DNA of 64,000 bases from an uncultured SAR116 cluster alpha proteobacterium (GTDB lineage: Bacteria > Pseudomonadota > Alphaproteobacteria > Puniceispirillales > Marisalimonadaceae): assembly GCA_902593735.1 (NCBI GenBank), contig CACJJL010000003.1, positions 62,001 through 126,000 on the forward strand. The letters are read 5' to 3'. The position numbers and the translations under genes are program-made. Under the pieces are notes generated by a model. The model worked only from the letters and a program-made list of their open reading frames with translations. It ran no database searches and was not told the DNA's origin. Below are positions 1-9,833 of this stretch, in pieces (the first letter of the stretch is position 1; every line of letters starts with the position of its first letter).

Positions 1-1998
1 TTCCATTCCCTTATCTATCATGACCTGTATTCTGTCTTTAGCAATTTCTAGTGACTTAATTAGTGTTGCATCCTCTGAAATACATATTGATGCCTTTGCT
101 TTCATTTCAGCAGTCCAATCGGTAAAAGTAAAAGCTTGGTCAGCAAGAAGAGTTCCCAAATGAACTTCAATAATTTTTCCTTGAAATACATTATCGCCAA
201 ACTGCTTAAGCATCTGGGCTTGTGTAGCGTGAACTACATCTCTGAAGTCCATATGATAACCCATTTTGCCCTTAAATGTCACTTTGACTGACTCCGGTAT
301 TGGCATAGTTGCCTCACCAGTTGCCAAGGCCAAAGCAACAGTCCCAGAGTCTGCTCCGAACGCTACACCTTTTGACATCCTAGTATGAGAGTCACCACCA
401 ATAATAATTGACCAATCATCAACAGTTATATCATTCAATACTTTATGGATAACATCAGTCATTGAATGATAAGAATCTTTTGGGTCACGCGCAGTAATGA
501 GACCAAATTTATGCATAAATTTCATTAGTCTTGGGGTATTTTCCTGAGCTTTAAAATCCCAAACTGAAGCTGTATGACATCCTGATTGATAAGCCCCGTC
601 TACGGTCGGCGAAATTACAGTTGCTGCCATTGCCTCTAATTCTTGTGATGTCATTAAACCTGTAGTATCTTGTGATCCAACAATATTTACTTTTACTCTT
701 ACATCAGAGCCAGCGTGTAAAAGCACATCCTCTTCTACACCTACAGCATTGGCGTTAAATATCTTCTCGACAGCTGTAAATCCTTGCCCTTCATTATAAA
801 TTTGTTTTGAAGGTGCAAAAGCAGATTTTAATTCGACATTTAGAACCTTACAGGCAAAACTTTGCAATTTTTTTCCGAAAACAATTGCATAGGATCCACC
901 TGCTTTCATGAATTCTTGTTTTTGAGGTGAAAACGAAGATGATAAATCAACTAATTCTTTCTCTCCTGTTTCATCAAAAAGTTTTTTCTTTTTTGTGTTA
1001 ATTTTTAATACTGTACCAGTATCTACACTATATTTTTGTTCAAGAACTGGATTTTCATCATTATTAATTATTGGATTACCATCTGTATCAAGTTTTTTTA
1101 CCCAATTTTTCAGGTCTACACCTATTCCTCCTGTAACTCCCACAGTAGTTAAAAATATTGGAGAGATACCATTTGTTCCAGCAACAATAGGTGCAATATT
1201 TACAAACGGCACATAAGGACTTGCTTGCTTTCCTGTCCATAAGGCAACATTATTAACACCAGACATTCGTGATGATCCAACACCCATAGTGCCCTTTTCT
1301 GCGATTAACATTATACGTTTATCTGGATGTTGCTTTTTTAATTCAGTAATTTCCAATTGGGCTTTTTCTGAAATCATACATTTCCCATGTAGCTCTCGAT
1401 CAGATCTAGAATGTGCCTGATTTCCAGGTGATAACAAATCCGTAGAAATATCACCCTCTGCCGCAACGTAAGTTACAACTTTTACCTCTTCTTCAATTTC
1501 TGGAAGTTTAGTAAAAAATTCAGCATTAGAATAACTTTTTAGAATATCTTCTGCAATTTTGTTTCCATCTTTGTAAGCATTTTCTAATCTAGAAGTGTCA
1601 ACCTCATATAAAAATACTTGGGTTTTTAAAACTTCAGCTGCTTCAAATGCGGTAGATTTATTATCGCTTAGAGCTAAATCAAGAAGAACTTCTATAGACG
1701 GACCACCTTTCATATGAGATAATAATTCAAAAGCAAATGATGGTTTTATTTCATCAACCATTGTACTTTCTAAAATTATCTCTTTTAGAAATTTAGACTT
1801 TTCCAAAGCGGCTGACGTTGTTCCAGGAATAGTGTTGTAAATCAGAAAATCAATAGAGTTTTTTCTATGTTTATTATTAGGATCCTTTATTTGTGAAATT
1901 ATTTCTTTGAGCAATTCACCATCTTCAATTGGTTTAGGTTTCAAGCCCTCATGTTTTCGATTTTCTATTTGTGTCAAATAATCTGAATATAAGCTCAT
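1..1998 (-). CDS. acnB: Aconitate hydratase B (AcnB), 3' end truncated by window edge
   Basis: Own translation of the minus strand from ATG at 1998 (MSLYSDYLTQIENRKHEGLKPKPI...) stays open to the edge; contains GGDSHTR, ALATGEATMPIPESVKV and MDFRDVVHATQ, typical of AcnB. Absent from the ORF track because it runs off the edge. Confidence 0.9.
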   Translation of the reverse strand, partial: MSLYSDYLTQIENRKHEGLKPKPIEDGELLKEIISQIKDPNNKHRKNSIDFLIYNTIPGTTSAALEKSKFLKEIILESTMVDEIKPSFAFELLSHMKGGPSIEVLLDLALSDNKSTAFEAAEVLKTQVFLYEVDTSRLENAYKDGNKIAEDILKSYSNAEFFTKLPEIEEEVKVVTYVAAEGDISTDLLSPGNQAHSRSDRELHGKCMISEKAQLEITELKKQHPDKRIMLIAEKGTMGVGSSRMSGVNNVALWTGKQASPYVPFVNIAPIVAGTNGISPIFLTTVGVTGGIGVDLKNWVKKLDTDGNPIINNDENPVLEQKYSVDTGTVLKINTKKKKLFDETGEKELVDLSSSFSPQKQEFMKAGGSYAIVFGKKLQSFACKVLNVELKSAFAPSKQIYNEGQGFTAVEKIFNANAVGVEEDVLLHAGSDVRVKVNIVGSQDTTGLMTSQELEAMAATVISPTVDGAYQSGCHTASVWDFKAQENTPRLMKFMHKFGLITARDPKDSYHSMTDVIHKVLNDITVDDWSIIIGGDSHTRMSKGVAFGADSGTVALALATGEATMPIPESVKVTFKGKMGYHMDFRDVVHATQAQMLKQFGDNVFQGKIIEVHLGTLLADQAFTFTDWTAEMKAKASICISEDATLIKSLEIAKDRIQVMIDKGME

Positions 1999-2197
1999 AA
2001 TCTTTCCTAAAAATTAAAAAATGTTACTGCAATGATTGAATAAATCAGGTAACAGTTTAAAGTAATTTACTTTCAAAAGGAGATCATAACAACATTATTC
2101 TGTCTTGTATATTTATAGCTTGATAAAAAAAATAAATTTGAAATAATTAACAGATTAAAAGTAATATTTTATTAAACTTTTAAACCTGGGGGAGGTT

Positions 2198-2518
2198 ATG
2201 AAGTCCAAATTTATACTTTTATCAATTGTTGTATGCTTTTTTTTGATGAATAAATCATATGCTGACCAAAAACAATTAGTAGGTGCAGATGCTGATTATG
2301 GTGAACATCTATTTGGTGAATGCGTTACATGCCATAATTCAACTGGTTTGGGTCAAGGGATACCAAAAATTACAGGCATGAAGACCAGTCAATTTATTAC
2401 TAAAATTTTAGCTTATAAAACAAAAGAAAAAGAGAATGCAGTTATGCAAATGGTTGCTGAAAGACTTGGTGAGGAAGAAATTAATTCTCTTGCTCTTTAT
2501 CTAAGTAAATTAAAGTAA
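2198..2518 (+). CDS. fccA: Small secreted monoheme c-type cytochrome, FccA/SoxE-like partner of FccB
   Basis: Signal peptide, single CVTCH heme motif, directly upstream of fccB. Confidence 0.75.
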   Translation: MKSKFILLSIVVCFFLMNKSYADQKQLVGADADYGEHLFGECVTCHNSTGLGQGIPKITGMKTSQFITKILAYKTKEKENAVMQMVAERLGEEEINSLALYLSKLK

Positions 2519-2589
2519 AATAAAATTTTACTTAAGATTAAAAAACGTTAACATTTATATTAGTTTATTAATTTTTGGAGGAGGATTAT

Positions 2590-3855
2590 ATGACAAAAAT
2601 GAAAAGACGTACCTTTGTTGGGCTGGCAGCAGCAACAACAACGGCATTGTCAATGCCTTCAATTGCTTTTGGAGCACTTCCAAGAGTTGTTGTAATTGGC
2701 GGTGGAGCAGGTGGAGCGACTGCAGCAAAGTATATTGCTAAAGACTCAAAAGGAGCTATTGATGTTACTTTAGTTGAAGCATCGAAGAGATATTATACAT
2801 GTTTCTTCTCAAATCTTTATTTAGGAGACTTTAGGGCTTATGGTTCTATAGGTCATAATTATTACGGATTAGCAGTAAATCATGGAGTTAATATGGTTCA
2901 TGAGTGGGCTTTATCTGTTAATAATGCTGCAAAAAAGGTTAATCTAGGTTCTGGCGAAAGTATTTCATATGATAAACTCGTAATTTCGCCTGGAATTGAT
3001 CTTAAGTTTGAAAGTGTAAACGGATATTCTGCAGAGGCACAATCTAAAATGCCACACGCATGGAAATCTGGCACACAGGTTCAATTGTTAAAGAATCAGG
3101 TTAAAGGTATGAAAAAAGGTGGAACATTTGTTATGGTGCCTCCACCAAACCCATATCGTTGCCCACCTGGGCCTTATGAGAGAGTTTCAATGATTGCTCA
3201 TCAATTTAAAAAATCTAATCCTACAGCTAAAATTGTAATTTTAGATCCTAAAAATAAATTTTCTAAACAAGGCTTATTTATGGAAGGTTGGCAGAAGCAT
3301 TATCCAGGAATGATTGAATGGATAAGCGCAGAAACTCATGGAGGCATCAAAAAAATTAATGCTGCAACCATGGAGTTTGAAACCGATTTAGACACTTTTA
3401 AAGCAGATGCAGCAAGTGTTGTTCCTGCTCAAAGAGCTGGACGTATAGCAATGAATGCTGGTGTAAACAATGGTGATTGGTGTCCAATCGTCCCTGCATC
3501 TATGCAAGCCCAAGCTGACGAAAATATTTATGTTCTTGGTGATGCATCAATTGCTAAATCAATGCCTAAGTCTGGTTTTTCAGCTAACAGTCAAGCTAAA
3601 GTTGCTGCAAACCACATAAGAGGAAGCTTAACAGGTAGCAAAGTCTTTACTCCTCGTTTTGCAAATACTTGTTGGTCCTTAGTTGCGACAAATGACGGTA
3701 TCAAAGTTGGAGCAAACTACAAAGCGACTGATGAGAAAATAGATAAAACAAGCGGGTTTATTTCAAAAACAGGTGAAGATAGTAACCTTAGAAAAGCAAC
3801 CTATGAAGAATCAATTGGATGGTATTCAGGTATAACTTCCGATATGTTTTCTTAA
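2590..3855 (+). CDS. fccB: Flavocytochrome c sulfide dehydrogenase flavoprotein subunit (FccB/SoxF)
   Basis: Tat-type leader (KRRTFVG), VVIGGGAGGATAAKYI FAD motif, YYTCFFSNLYLGD and PNPYRCPPGPYER typical of FCSD; GGAGGAGG upstream of ATG 2590 favours this start over 2575. Confidence 0.9.
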   Translation: MTKMKRRTFVGLAAATTTALSMPSIAFGALPRVVVIGGGAGGATAAKYIAKDSKGAIDVTLVEASKRYYTCFFSNLYLGDFRAYGSIGHNYYGLAVNHGVNMVHEWALSVNNAAKKVNLGSGESISYDKLVISPGIDLKFESVNGYSAEAQSKMPHAWKSGTQVQLLKNQVKGMKKGGTFVMVPPPNPYRCPPGPYERVSMIAHQFKKSNPTAKIVILDPKNKFSKQGLFMEGWQKHYPGMIEWISAETHGGIKKINAATMEFETDLDTFKADAASVVPAQRAGRIAMNAGVNNGDWCPIVPASMQAQADENIYVLGDASIAKSMPKSGFSANSQAKVAANHIRGSLTGSKVFTPRFANTCWSLVATNDGIKVGANYKATDEKIDKTSGFISKTGEDSNLRKATYEESIGWYSGITSDMFS

Positions 3856-3862
3856 TTAAAAC

Positions 3863-3894
3863 TTTAGAGGGCAATCTTTTGATTGCCTTCTAAA
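3863..3894. terminator. Bidirectional hairpin terminator between fccB and soxB
   Basis: tttagagggcaatc-tttt-gattgccttctaaa: about 14 bp stem (one G-T pair), 4-nt loop, between convergent genes. Confidence 0.75.
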
Positions 3895-3895
3895 A

Positions 3896-5584
3896 TTACA
3901 TACCTTTAACCTTTACAGCTTTAAGATTATTTTTTGTGAGTATTTTTTTATTGGAAATATAATTTTCTAATAATCTATAAATGGGAGGGCCCTCAACGTT
4001 AGGATTAATTGAACCCCAACCCCCTACAATATATTTCTTGCTTGCCTCCAAGGGTTTATCTGTAGATACCATTCTCAAATTGCTTATTCTTTTTCCAATC
4101 TCATTTTTTGGGCTGCAAGTATATGTGAGACCACCAACTCTAACCATATCTCCACCTTGTTGAAAAAAGGGATCTGGATTAAAAATATTATCGCAGACAT
4201 CTTCGAGGATCTCTTTAATCATTTTTCCTGTCATTTCTGTCCTATAAACCTCTGGATAATTCATAGCTGTTTGGGAATAAATATCATCGATTGTGATCTT
4301 TTGCCCTGGTAAAATTGAAGTACCCCATCTAAAACCAGGACTTAATGATATTTCAGTATCTCTTTCTTGAATGATTGTATCACAAATTACATCATCCCAA
4401 CTTCCATTAAAGTTACCTCTTCTATATAGAAGTGTTTCTGTTTCTCCAACAATACGATTACATTCTTTTTCAAAAGGTAATCTTACTTTATTAATTAAAT
4501 TACTTATTTCTTTATCTGGCGGTATTATGTTAGAAAAAATTGGGATTAGATTAGAACTTGTTTCTACAACTTTACCGTTATTAACCTTTAAATCTATTCT
4601 GCCTAAATATTTTCCGTGGGAACCAGACGATAAAAGAAGTGTTTCATTTATTCTGATTGCTTTAGGTATAGCGTCATGAGTATGACCAGTTAAAATAACA
4701 TCTATACCATTTACAATTGTTGCTAACTTCTGATCCACATCAAAACCATTATGAGAAAGAAGCACTACTATTTCAGCACCCTTTTTCCTTGCCTTATTAA
4801 CATTTTTTTGAATAATCTCTGGTCTAATTCCAAAAGACCAACCTTTCACTAAGTAACTGGGATTTGCTATAGGAGTATAAGGGAAATGTTGTCCTATAAC
4901 AGCTACATTCACACCACCTTTTTCAAAAAAAGCTGTGCTTTCAAATACAGGCTCTTCCCACTCATTATCAAATACGTTTCCTCCTAAAAATGGATATCCC
5001 ATCTTTTTTATGAGTTCACTTACCCGTGCTTGACCAAGTGTAAATTCCCAGTGACCAACCATAGCCTCCGTTCCTATAGCTTTCATGAGTTCAACCATAT
5101 CTTCACCTTGGGTTTTTAGCGAAGTGTAAGATCCTTGCCAAGTGTCACCACCGTCCAAAAGAAGAACTTTTTCTTCACCTCTATCAGAACGAATTTTGTT
5201 GATTAATGTAGCTGTATGATCCAAACCACCTAATTTTCCATATTCCATTGCTAAAGGAACATAATCAACCATTGTATGTGCATATGCTAATGGTGTTCCT
5301 GGTGAAATATTAAAATGTCTAAGAAACTCTTCACCTACCAAGTGAGGTGGTATACCTTCATATTTTCCCACACCAAAGTTTTCTGAAGGTGGTCTAAAAT
5401 AGATTGGCTTTAATTGTCCGTGTAAATCTGTCAAGTGTAACAATGTAACTTGACCTTTAGTATCAAAATCTAACAAATCTTCAATGCTTAACTTTTGTTT
5501 AGCGGCAACAGAGCTCCATGATTTAGCTGCCAATAGTATTGCTGATATAGATGCTAGTTGAATGAATTCACGTCTAGAACGCAT
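3896..5584 (-). CDS. soxB: SoxB thiosulfohydrolase (5'-nucleotidase-like metallophosphoesterase fold)
   Basis: Tat leader (RSRREFIQ), LTDLHGQL, LLLDGGDTWQGS, LTGHTHDAIP; located in a sox cluster. Confidence 0.92.
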   Translation of the reverse strand: MRSRREFIQLASISAILLAAKSWSSVAAKQKLSIEDLLDFDTKGQVTLLHLTDLHGQLKPIYFRPPSENFGVGKYEGIPPHLVGEEFLRHFNISPGTPLAYAHTMVDYVPLAMEYGKLGGLDHTATLINKIRSDRGEEKVLLLDGGDTWQGSYTSLKTQGEDMVELMKAIGTEAMVGHWEFTLGQARVSELIKKMGYPFLGGNVFDNEWEEPVFESTAFFEKGGVNVAVIGQHFPYTPIANPSYLVKGWSFGIRPEIIQKNVNKARKKGAEIVVLLSHNGFDVDQKLATIVNGIDVILTGHTHDAIPKAIRINETLLLSSGSHGKYLGRIDLKVNNGKVVETSSNLIPIFSNIIPPDKEISNLINKVRLPFEKECNRIVGETETLLYRRGNFNGSWDDVICDTIIQERDTEISLSPGFRWGTSILPGQKITIDDIYSQTAMNYPEVYRTEMTGKMIKEILEDVCDNIFNPDPFFQQGGDMVRVGGLTYTCSPKNEIGKRISNLRMVSTDKPLEASKKYIVGGWGSINPNVEGPPIYRLLENYISNKKILTKNNLKAVKVKGM

Positions 5585-5598
5585 AATTTTCCCTTATA

Positions 5599-6243
5599 TT
5601 AGGATTTTTCTTCTTCTGGAGTTACATCAATATCACGAGCTTTGCCAATTATTTCAGTTGGTGTATTACAATTTTGCATGCATGGATTACCGTTAACATT
5701 TGCAATATCAGGCCTTGGATCAGGCATAAGAAAACCTTCTACATTTGGCATTTTTATTTTTCCAATATTTTTATCATTTAAAACAAAATCTTCTTCGATA
5801 ATTTCATTCATATATAGAAGATAAGCAACTACTTGATAGGTTTCATCATGAGTTAATGACTGAGCCACACCAAACGGCATCGCACGATAGATATAATCAT
5901 ACATAGTTGATGCGTAAGGCCAATAACTGCCAGTAGTTTTAACAGGGTCGTGAGTGTCTAGACTATCTTCACCACCAACTAATTCTGGCCACCTGTCAAG
6001 TCCTTCCCCAAAGTCTCCATGACACGAAGCACATTGTTCAGCATAAACTTCTTCACCATTTATTGCGCTTCCACTGCCTAGTGGTGCTCCTAATCCATCA
6101 GGTCTTACATCGATATCCCAACCAGCAATTTCTGTCTTGGTTGCAATCTTACCAAGATAGAATTTTCTTTCCTCAGCAATAAGTAAATTAGGAATTATTA
6201 ATATTACTAAAAATATTACTAATTTTTTAACCAAGGCGAACAT
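5599..6243 (-). CDS. soxD: SoxD, c-type cytochrome subunit of sulfane dehydrogenase (one heme motif)
   Basis: Single CASCHG motif, GVAQSLTHDETYQVVAYLLYMN, adjacent to soxC with a 17-bp overlap. Confidence 0.85.
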   Translation of the reverse strand: MFALVKKLVIFLVILIIPNLLIAEERKFYLGKIATKTEIAGWDIDVRPDGLGAPLGSGSAINGEEVYAEQCASCHGDFGEGLDRWPELVGGEDSLDTHDPVKTTGSYWPYASTMYDYIYRAMPFGVAQSLTHDETYQVVAYLLYMNEIIEEDFVLNDKNIGKIKMPNVEGFLMPDPRPDIANVNGNPCMQNCNTPTEIIGKARDIDVTPEEEKS

Positions 6244-7504
6244 TATCTACCGTTCCATCTTTATTAACTTTCCAGGTTGCAATGGAATTATTATGATAAA
6301 TCGAATTAACTCCTCTTAATTTTTGAAGTTCATGAATAGTTGGCTGGACATAATTTGTTTCATCAATAGCTCTTGATTGAATTAGCAGCTCTTGACCATT
6401 CCATTCAAATTGTAGTGTAAATCGAGCTAAGCTTTTACTCATTACAGGGTCATGTAGTTTTGCAGTTTGCCAGTTTTTTCCTCCATCTAGAGAAACATCA
6501 ACACGTTTAATTTTTCCTCTGCCAGACCATGCAAGCCCTCTCAACTGGTGAATACCTCTATATAAAATAGACTTTTCTGGACTAGGTGAGGTTACAACTG
6601 ATTTTGCATCCATTACCCAAGTAAACATCCTTGCTTTCCCGTCAGGTAATAGATCTGTGTATTTTGAAGTTTCTTCTCTTGTCATATAGGGCTTGTCACC
6701 AAATTCTAATCTTCTTAACCACTTAACCCACATATTTCCTTCCCAGCCTGGAACAACAAGTCTTGCTGGATATCCTTGTTCAGATCTCAAAGCTTCACCA
6801 TTCATAGCCCAAGCAATCAAGCAATCATAAAGGATTTTTTCGATAGGTATAGATCTTGTCATTCCTGAAGAATCACTACCCTCAGCAAGCACCCATTTTG
6901 CTTTTGGTTTCAGTCCAGTTTCTAAAATTAAATCTGATAGTTTAACCCCTGTATATTGAACATTATGAACCATCCCGAAAGTATATTGACATCCATTAAG
7001 TTGAGAGCCTTTCCATTCCATTCCACCATTAGCGGCACATTCTAGGAAATAAAATTTATTTGTTTGTGGAAATCTTTTTAAATCATCTAGTGTGAAAATC
7101 ATTTCCCTATCAACTAACCCGTTAATCATTAAACGGTAATCTTTAGGGTTAATAATTGAAACACCCCCATGATGTCTTTCAAAACACAAACCATTTGGGG
7201 TCACAATACCCTCTAGATCTTGAATAGGAGTGAAATTTACAGAAGACTCTGTACTAGCTGTTAACCATTCAACGTTTCTTCTGATTACATTATTTTCGAA
7301 TTCTGAGGGCATGCCATAAGGGTTCGCATCAACTCCATCACCAAGTTCACCAGTCCATTCTGGAACATTGGGAGGTAAATTATTTGGATTTGTTTCTTTC
7401 GAATACCCAATTTTAGAAGAAAAAGCTATAGCTCCTAATGAAGCAGAGCCAGCTAGCAACTCTCTTCGATTAATTTTCAATTTTTTTTGTTTGTTTTTTT
7501 TCAA
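6227..7504 (-). CDS. soxC: SoxC, molybdopterin subunit of sulfane dehydrogenase
   Basis: Sulfite-oxidase-like fold: FFLECAANGGMEWKG (Mo-ligand Cys region), GYPARLVVPGWEGNMWVKWLRRLE; Tat leader. Confidence 0.93.
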   Translation of the reverse strand: MKKNKQKKLKINRRELLAGSASLGAIAFSSKIGYSKETNPNNLPPNVPEWTGELGDGVDANPYGMPSEFENNVIRRNVEWLTASTESSVNFTPIQDLEGIVTPNGLCFERHHGGVSIINPKDYRLMINGLVDREMIFTLDDLKRFPQTNKFYFLECAANGGMEWKGSQLNGCQYTFGMVHNVQYTGVKLSDLILETGLKPKAKWVLAEGSDSSGMTRSIPIEKILYDCLIAWAMNGEALRSEQGYPARLVVPGWEGNMWVKWLRRLEFGDKPYMTREETSKYTDLLPDGKARMFTWVMDAKSVVTSPSPEKSILYRGIHQLRGLAWSGRGKIKRVDVSLDGGKNWQTAKLHDPVMSKSLARFTLQFEWNGQELLIQSRAIDETNYVQPTIHELQKLRGVNSIYHNNSIATWKVNKDGTVDNVRLG

Positions 7505-7520
7505 AGCAGAACCTTACGAT

Positions 7521-7847
7521 TTAAGATACATCCATTTTTCTGGACATTGTATATTTATCACCATTGTCGTCATTCCACTCGAAGTCAAAAGTACCCGATT
7601 CCTTTGCCTTGAAAGGGAAAGCTATATATGGATTCGTTGATATAGATGGTTCTAAATCCATTCCAAAAACTTGTTTACCATTAAACTTAACTAAAAATTT
7701 ATTTATTATTCGTTTTGGAATATTTTTACCGTCTTTATCTTTCATTCGCCCACTGTGCATTGGATGTCTTATTAATGTTTTTATCTCTATTATTTCATCC
7801 ATTGCCGCTTTTTTGGGTACTTTACCTCTTGGTTTGATTTTAGACAT
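7521..7847 (-). CDS. soxZ: SoxZ sulfur carrier chaperone
   Basis: KTLIRHPMHSGRMKD...FEWNDDNGDKY typical of SoxZ; start moved to internal ATG at 7847 (MSKIKPRGKVPKKA). Confidence 0.92.
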   Translation of the reverse strand: MSKIKPRGKVPKKAAMDEIIEIKTLIRHPMHSGRMKDKDGKNIPKRIINKFLVKFNGKQVFGMDLEPSISTNPYIAFPFKAKESGTFDFEWNDDNGDKYTMSRKMDVS

Positions 7848-7864
7848 ATAACTTATCTCCTTTT

Positions 7865-8326
7865 TTAACCACCACAACCGCCAATAGTTACTTTTACTTT
7901 TGATTTTGTCATTGCAAATTTACCATTATTATACTCCGCCAACAGATAAACGTTTTGAGTTTTTGACAATCTCATTCTTGTTGTAGCAGAGCATGCACCC
8001 ATATCGGTTGTAAAGGAAAACTTTGCAACATTTGGAGCTGGATTACCATCCGCTAGCAAATAAACAGTTTTTACAAATTCATCTTTGGTCATTGGGCTAT
8101 CAATATCAAAACTTACTTTAACCTGGTTTCCGTTCTCTGCAATTTCAGGTACGTCAAGAAATAAATCGACTTCTTCAAATTTACTTTTGCTAATTTCTTT
8201 TATTCTTTTTAAAGCAAGATTAGGCTTAGCGATTGCAAATTTTGTAAATAATGCAGAACTAGCCACACCACCTATTAAGTATAATATGTTCCTTCGTGAT
8301 ATTATTTTCATTTTTTGATGTTTCAT
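7865..8326 (-). CDS. soxY: SoxY sulfur carrier protein
   Basis: Tat leader (SRRNILY) and C-terminal GGCGG swinging-arm motif (VTIGGCGG*). Confidence 0.95.
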   Translation of the reverse strand: MKHQKMKIISRRNILYLIGGVASSALFTKFAIAKPNLALKRIKEISKSKFEEVDLFLDVPEIAENGNQVKVSFDIDSPMTKDEFVKTVYLLADGNPAPNVAKFSFTTDMGACSATTRMRLSKTQNVYLLAEYNNGKFAMTKSKVKVTIGGCGG

Positions 8327-8365
8327 TGATATCTCCAAAAAAATAATACTAAAGTTTTTAGTATA

Positions 8366-8737
8366 TTATTCACCAACTATTTCGTCAACTTGCCACCAAA
8401 ACATTTCAGGATTTGTATATCCTATTATTCTACCTTTTTCTTTATTGTTCTTTATAAAAATAAACGTTGGGGTAATTTTTGTTATTTTTAAGTCTTTTTT
8501 GAAATAATTAACAAAATCTTTAATCTCAATCCTTGATATAGGAAATTTTTTTGCTATTTCTGTTTTAGAATATATTTTACCAATTTGTTTTTCCCATATC
8601 TTACAGACTAAACAAGTTCTTTCAGTAACCATTAACATTGAAGAATTATCATTTCCGTATGAAAAATTTAATGTTAATTTAATAAATAATAAAGAAAGAA
8701 ATAAAACCTTTAAAAGAGAAATTTTAATCATATCCAT
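8366..8737 (-). CDS. Secreted thioredoxin-like protein, SoxS-like
   Basis: Signal peptide, CLVC redox motif, TPTFIFIKNNKEKGRIIGYTNPEMFWWQVD; first gene of the sox run. Confidence 0.6.
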   Translation of the reverse strand: MDMIKISLLKVLFLSLLFIKLTLNFSYGNDNSSMLMVTERTCLVCKIWEKQIGKIYSKTEIAKKFPISRIEIKDFVNYFKKDLKITKITPTFIFIKNNKEKGRIIGYTNPEMFWWQVDEIVGE

Positions 8738-8814
8738 ATTTCAACTAATTTTTTTAAATATATCTGAATAGTAGAGAAAATCATATGTTATTTAATAAAT
8801 TATAAATTTTTAAC

Positions 8815-9336
8815 TTATAAATTAACCCAAATAGGTGTTGCTGATATTTTTTTAAAAAAAATTTCTAGCTGGTCAATAGAAATTTCTACAGTTTGATTGT
8901 TTTCCAAAGGATGTGCAAAAATTTTTTTAAATGACTTTAATTTATTATCTAAAACTAACTTAACATCTCTTTTTACACCATTAATCATTGAAAAAGGTGA
9001 AACTGCACCAGGCAAAACACCTAAATTTTCCATTAATCTTTCATGAGAACCAAAACTTAGACGCCCCATTTTTAATTTTTCTGCAAGTGATTTTAAGTCA
9101 ACAATTGCATCTTGATGAGCAACTAATAATATATTATTTCTTTTTTTATCCCTTAAATAAAGATTTTTTATATGACCATTTTCTTTATGATCACCAAATA
9201 GTTTTTTTTGTATTAATTTAGATTCTTTAACTGAAATTAAAGGTTTATGAGTAAAATGTTTATAAACAATTTTCCATTCATTTAATAGTATTAATAGATA
9301 ATCAGATGATATTGGTAATTTTAAATGATAACTCAT
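8815..9336 (-). CDS. YbaK/ProX-family aminoacyl-tRNA deacylase (ProXp-ala/PrdX-like)
   Basis: LRDKKRNNILLVAHQDAIVDLKSLAEKL...GRLSFGSHERLMENLGVLPGAVSPFSMIN typical of the family. Confidence 0.85.
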   Translation of the reverse strand: MSYHLKLPISSDYLLILLNEWKIVYKHFTHKPLISVKESKLIQKKLFGDHKENGHIKNLYLRDKKRNNILLVAHQDAIVDLKSLAEKLKMGRLSFGSHERLMENLGVLPGAVSPFSMINGVKRDVKLVLDNKLKSFKKIFAHPLENNQTVEISIDQLEIFFKKISATPIWVNL

Positions 9337-9803
9337 TTTAAGACTTCATTTCTAATTATTTTGATCATCTGAAATATAATTTCTAAAGTTTTCAAAAAAA
9401 GTTTTTGATATTTTTTTACAGTACTTAAAATCAAACAGCTTCCAAATTGAGCTAATTTACCTTTAACCTCACTTTTTGAGATATATTTTAATATTGTCTC
9501 ATTACCACCCTCTATTAACTGAACATATGCGTCAACCTTAGCAAAACCGGCAACGAGTTCATCTCCTTACACTTAGAGAATATTTACTAGGACCATACGT
9601 AAGATCTAGTATAAACTTACCTTTAAGCTTGGCCTTTATTTGGCCAGTCATTATACCACTCTGGTTGATAATTTTCCATCTTCAACTTCCTTTAATTCTT
9701 TACAACCTGGAATACATTTTTAAAAAACTGCTAGGTCATTTAAACAATTATAAACATATTTTAATATTGCAAGTATTCTCACCTCATCATTAAATTCCAT
9801 CAT
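9333..9803 (-). pseudogene. Decayed CoxG-like (SRPBCC, CO dehydrogenase subunit G family) gene
   Basis: Minus-strand reading across three frames: MMEFNDEVRI...VYNCLNDLAVF*KCIPGCKELKEVEDGKLSTRVV**/MTGQIKAKLKGKFILDL..GPSKYSLSV/GDELVAGFAKVDAYVQL..GNETILKYISKSEVKGKLAQFGSCLI; matches the remembered CoxG consensus but is broken by one stop and two frameshifts. Confidence 0.8.
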
Positions 9804-9833
9804 AAAATTTTTACCTGAATTTAGTTAAAAATA

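Noticed and set aside
995-1216. 73-aa plus-strand ORF
   Set aside because: Antisense to acnB coding sequence; no RBS or recognisable domain.
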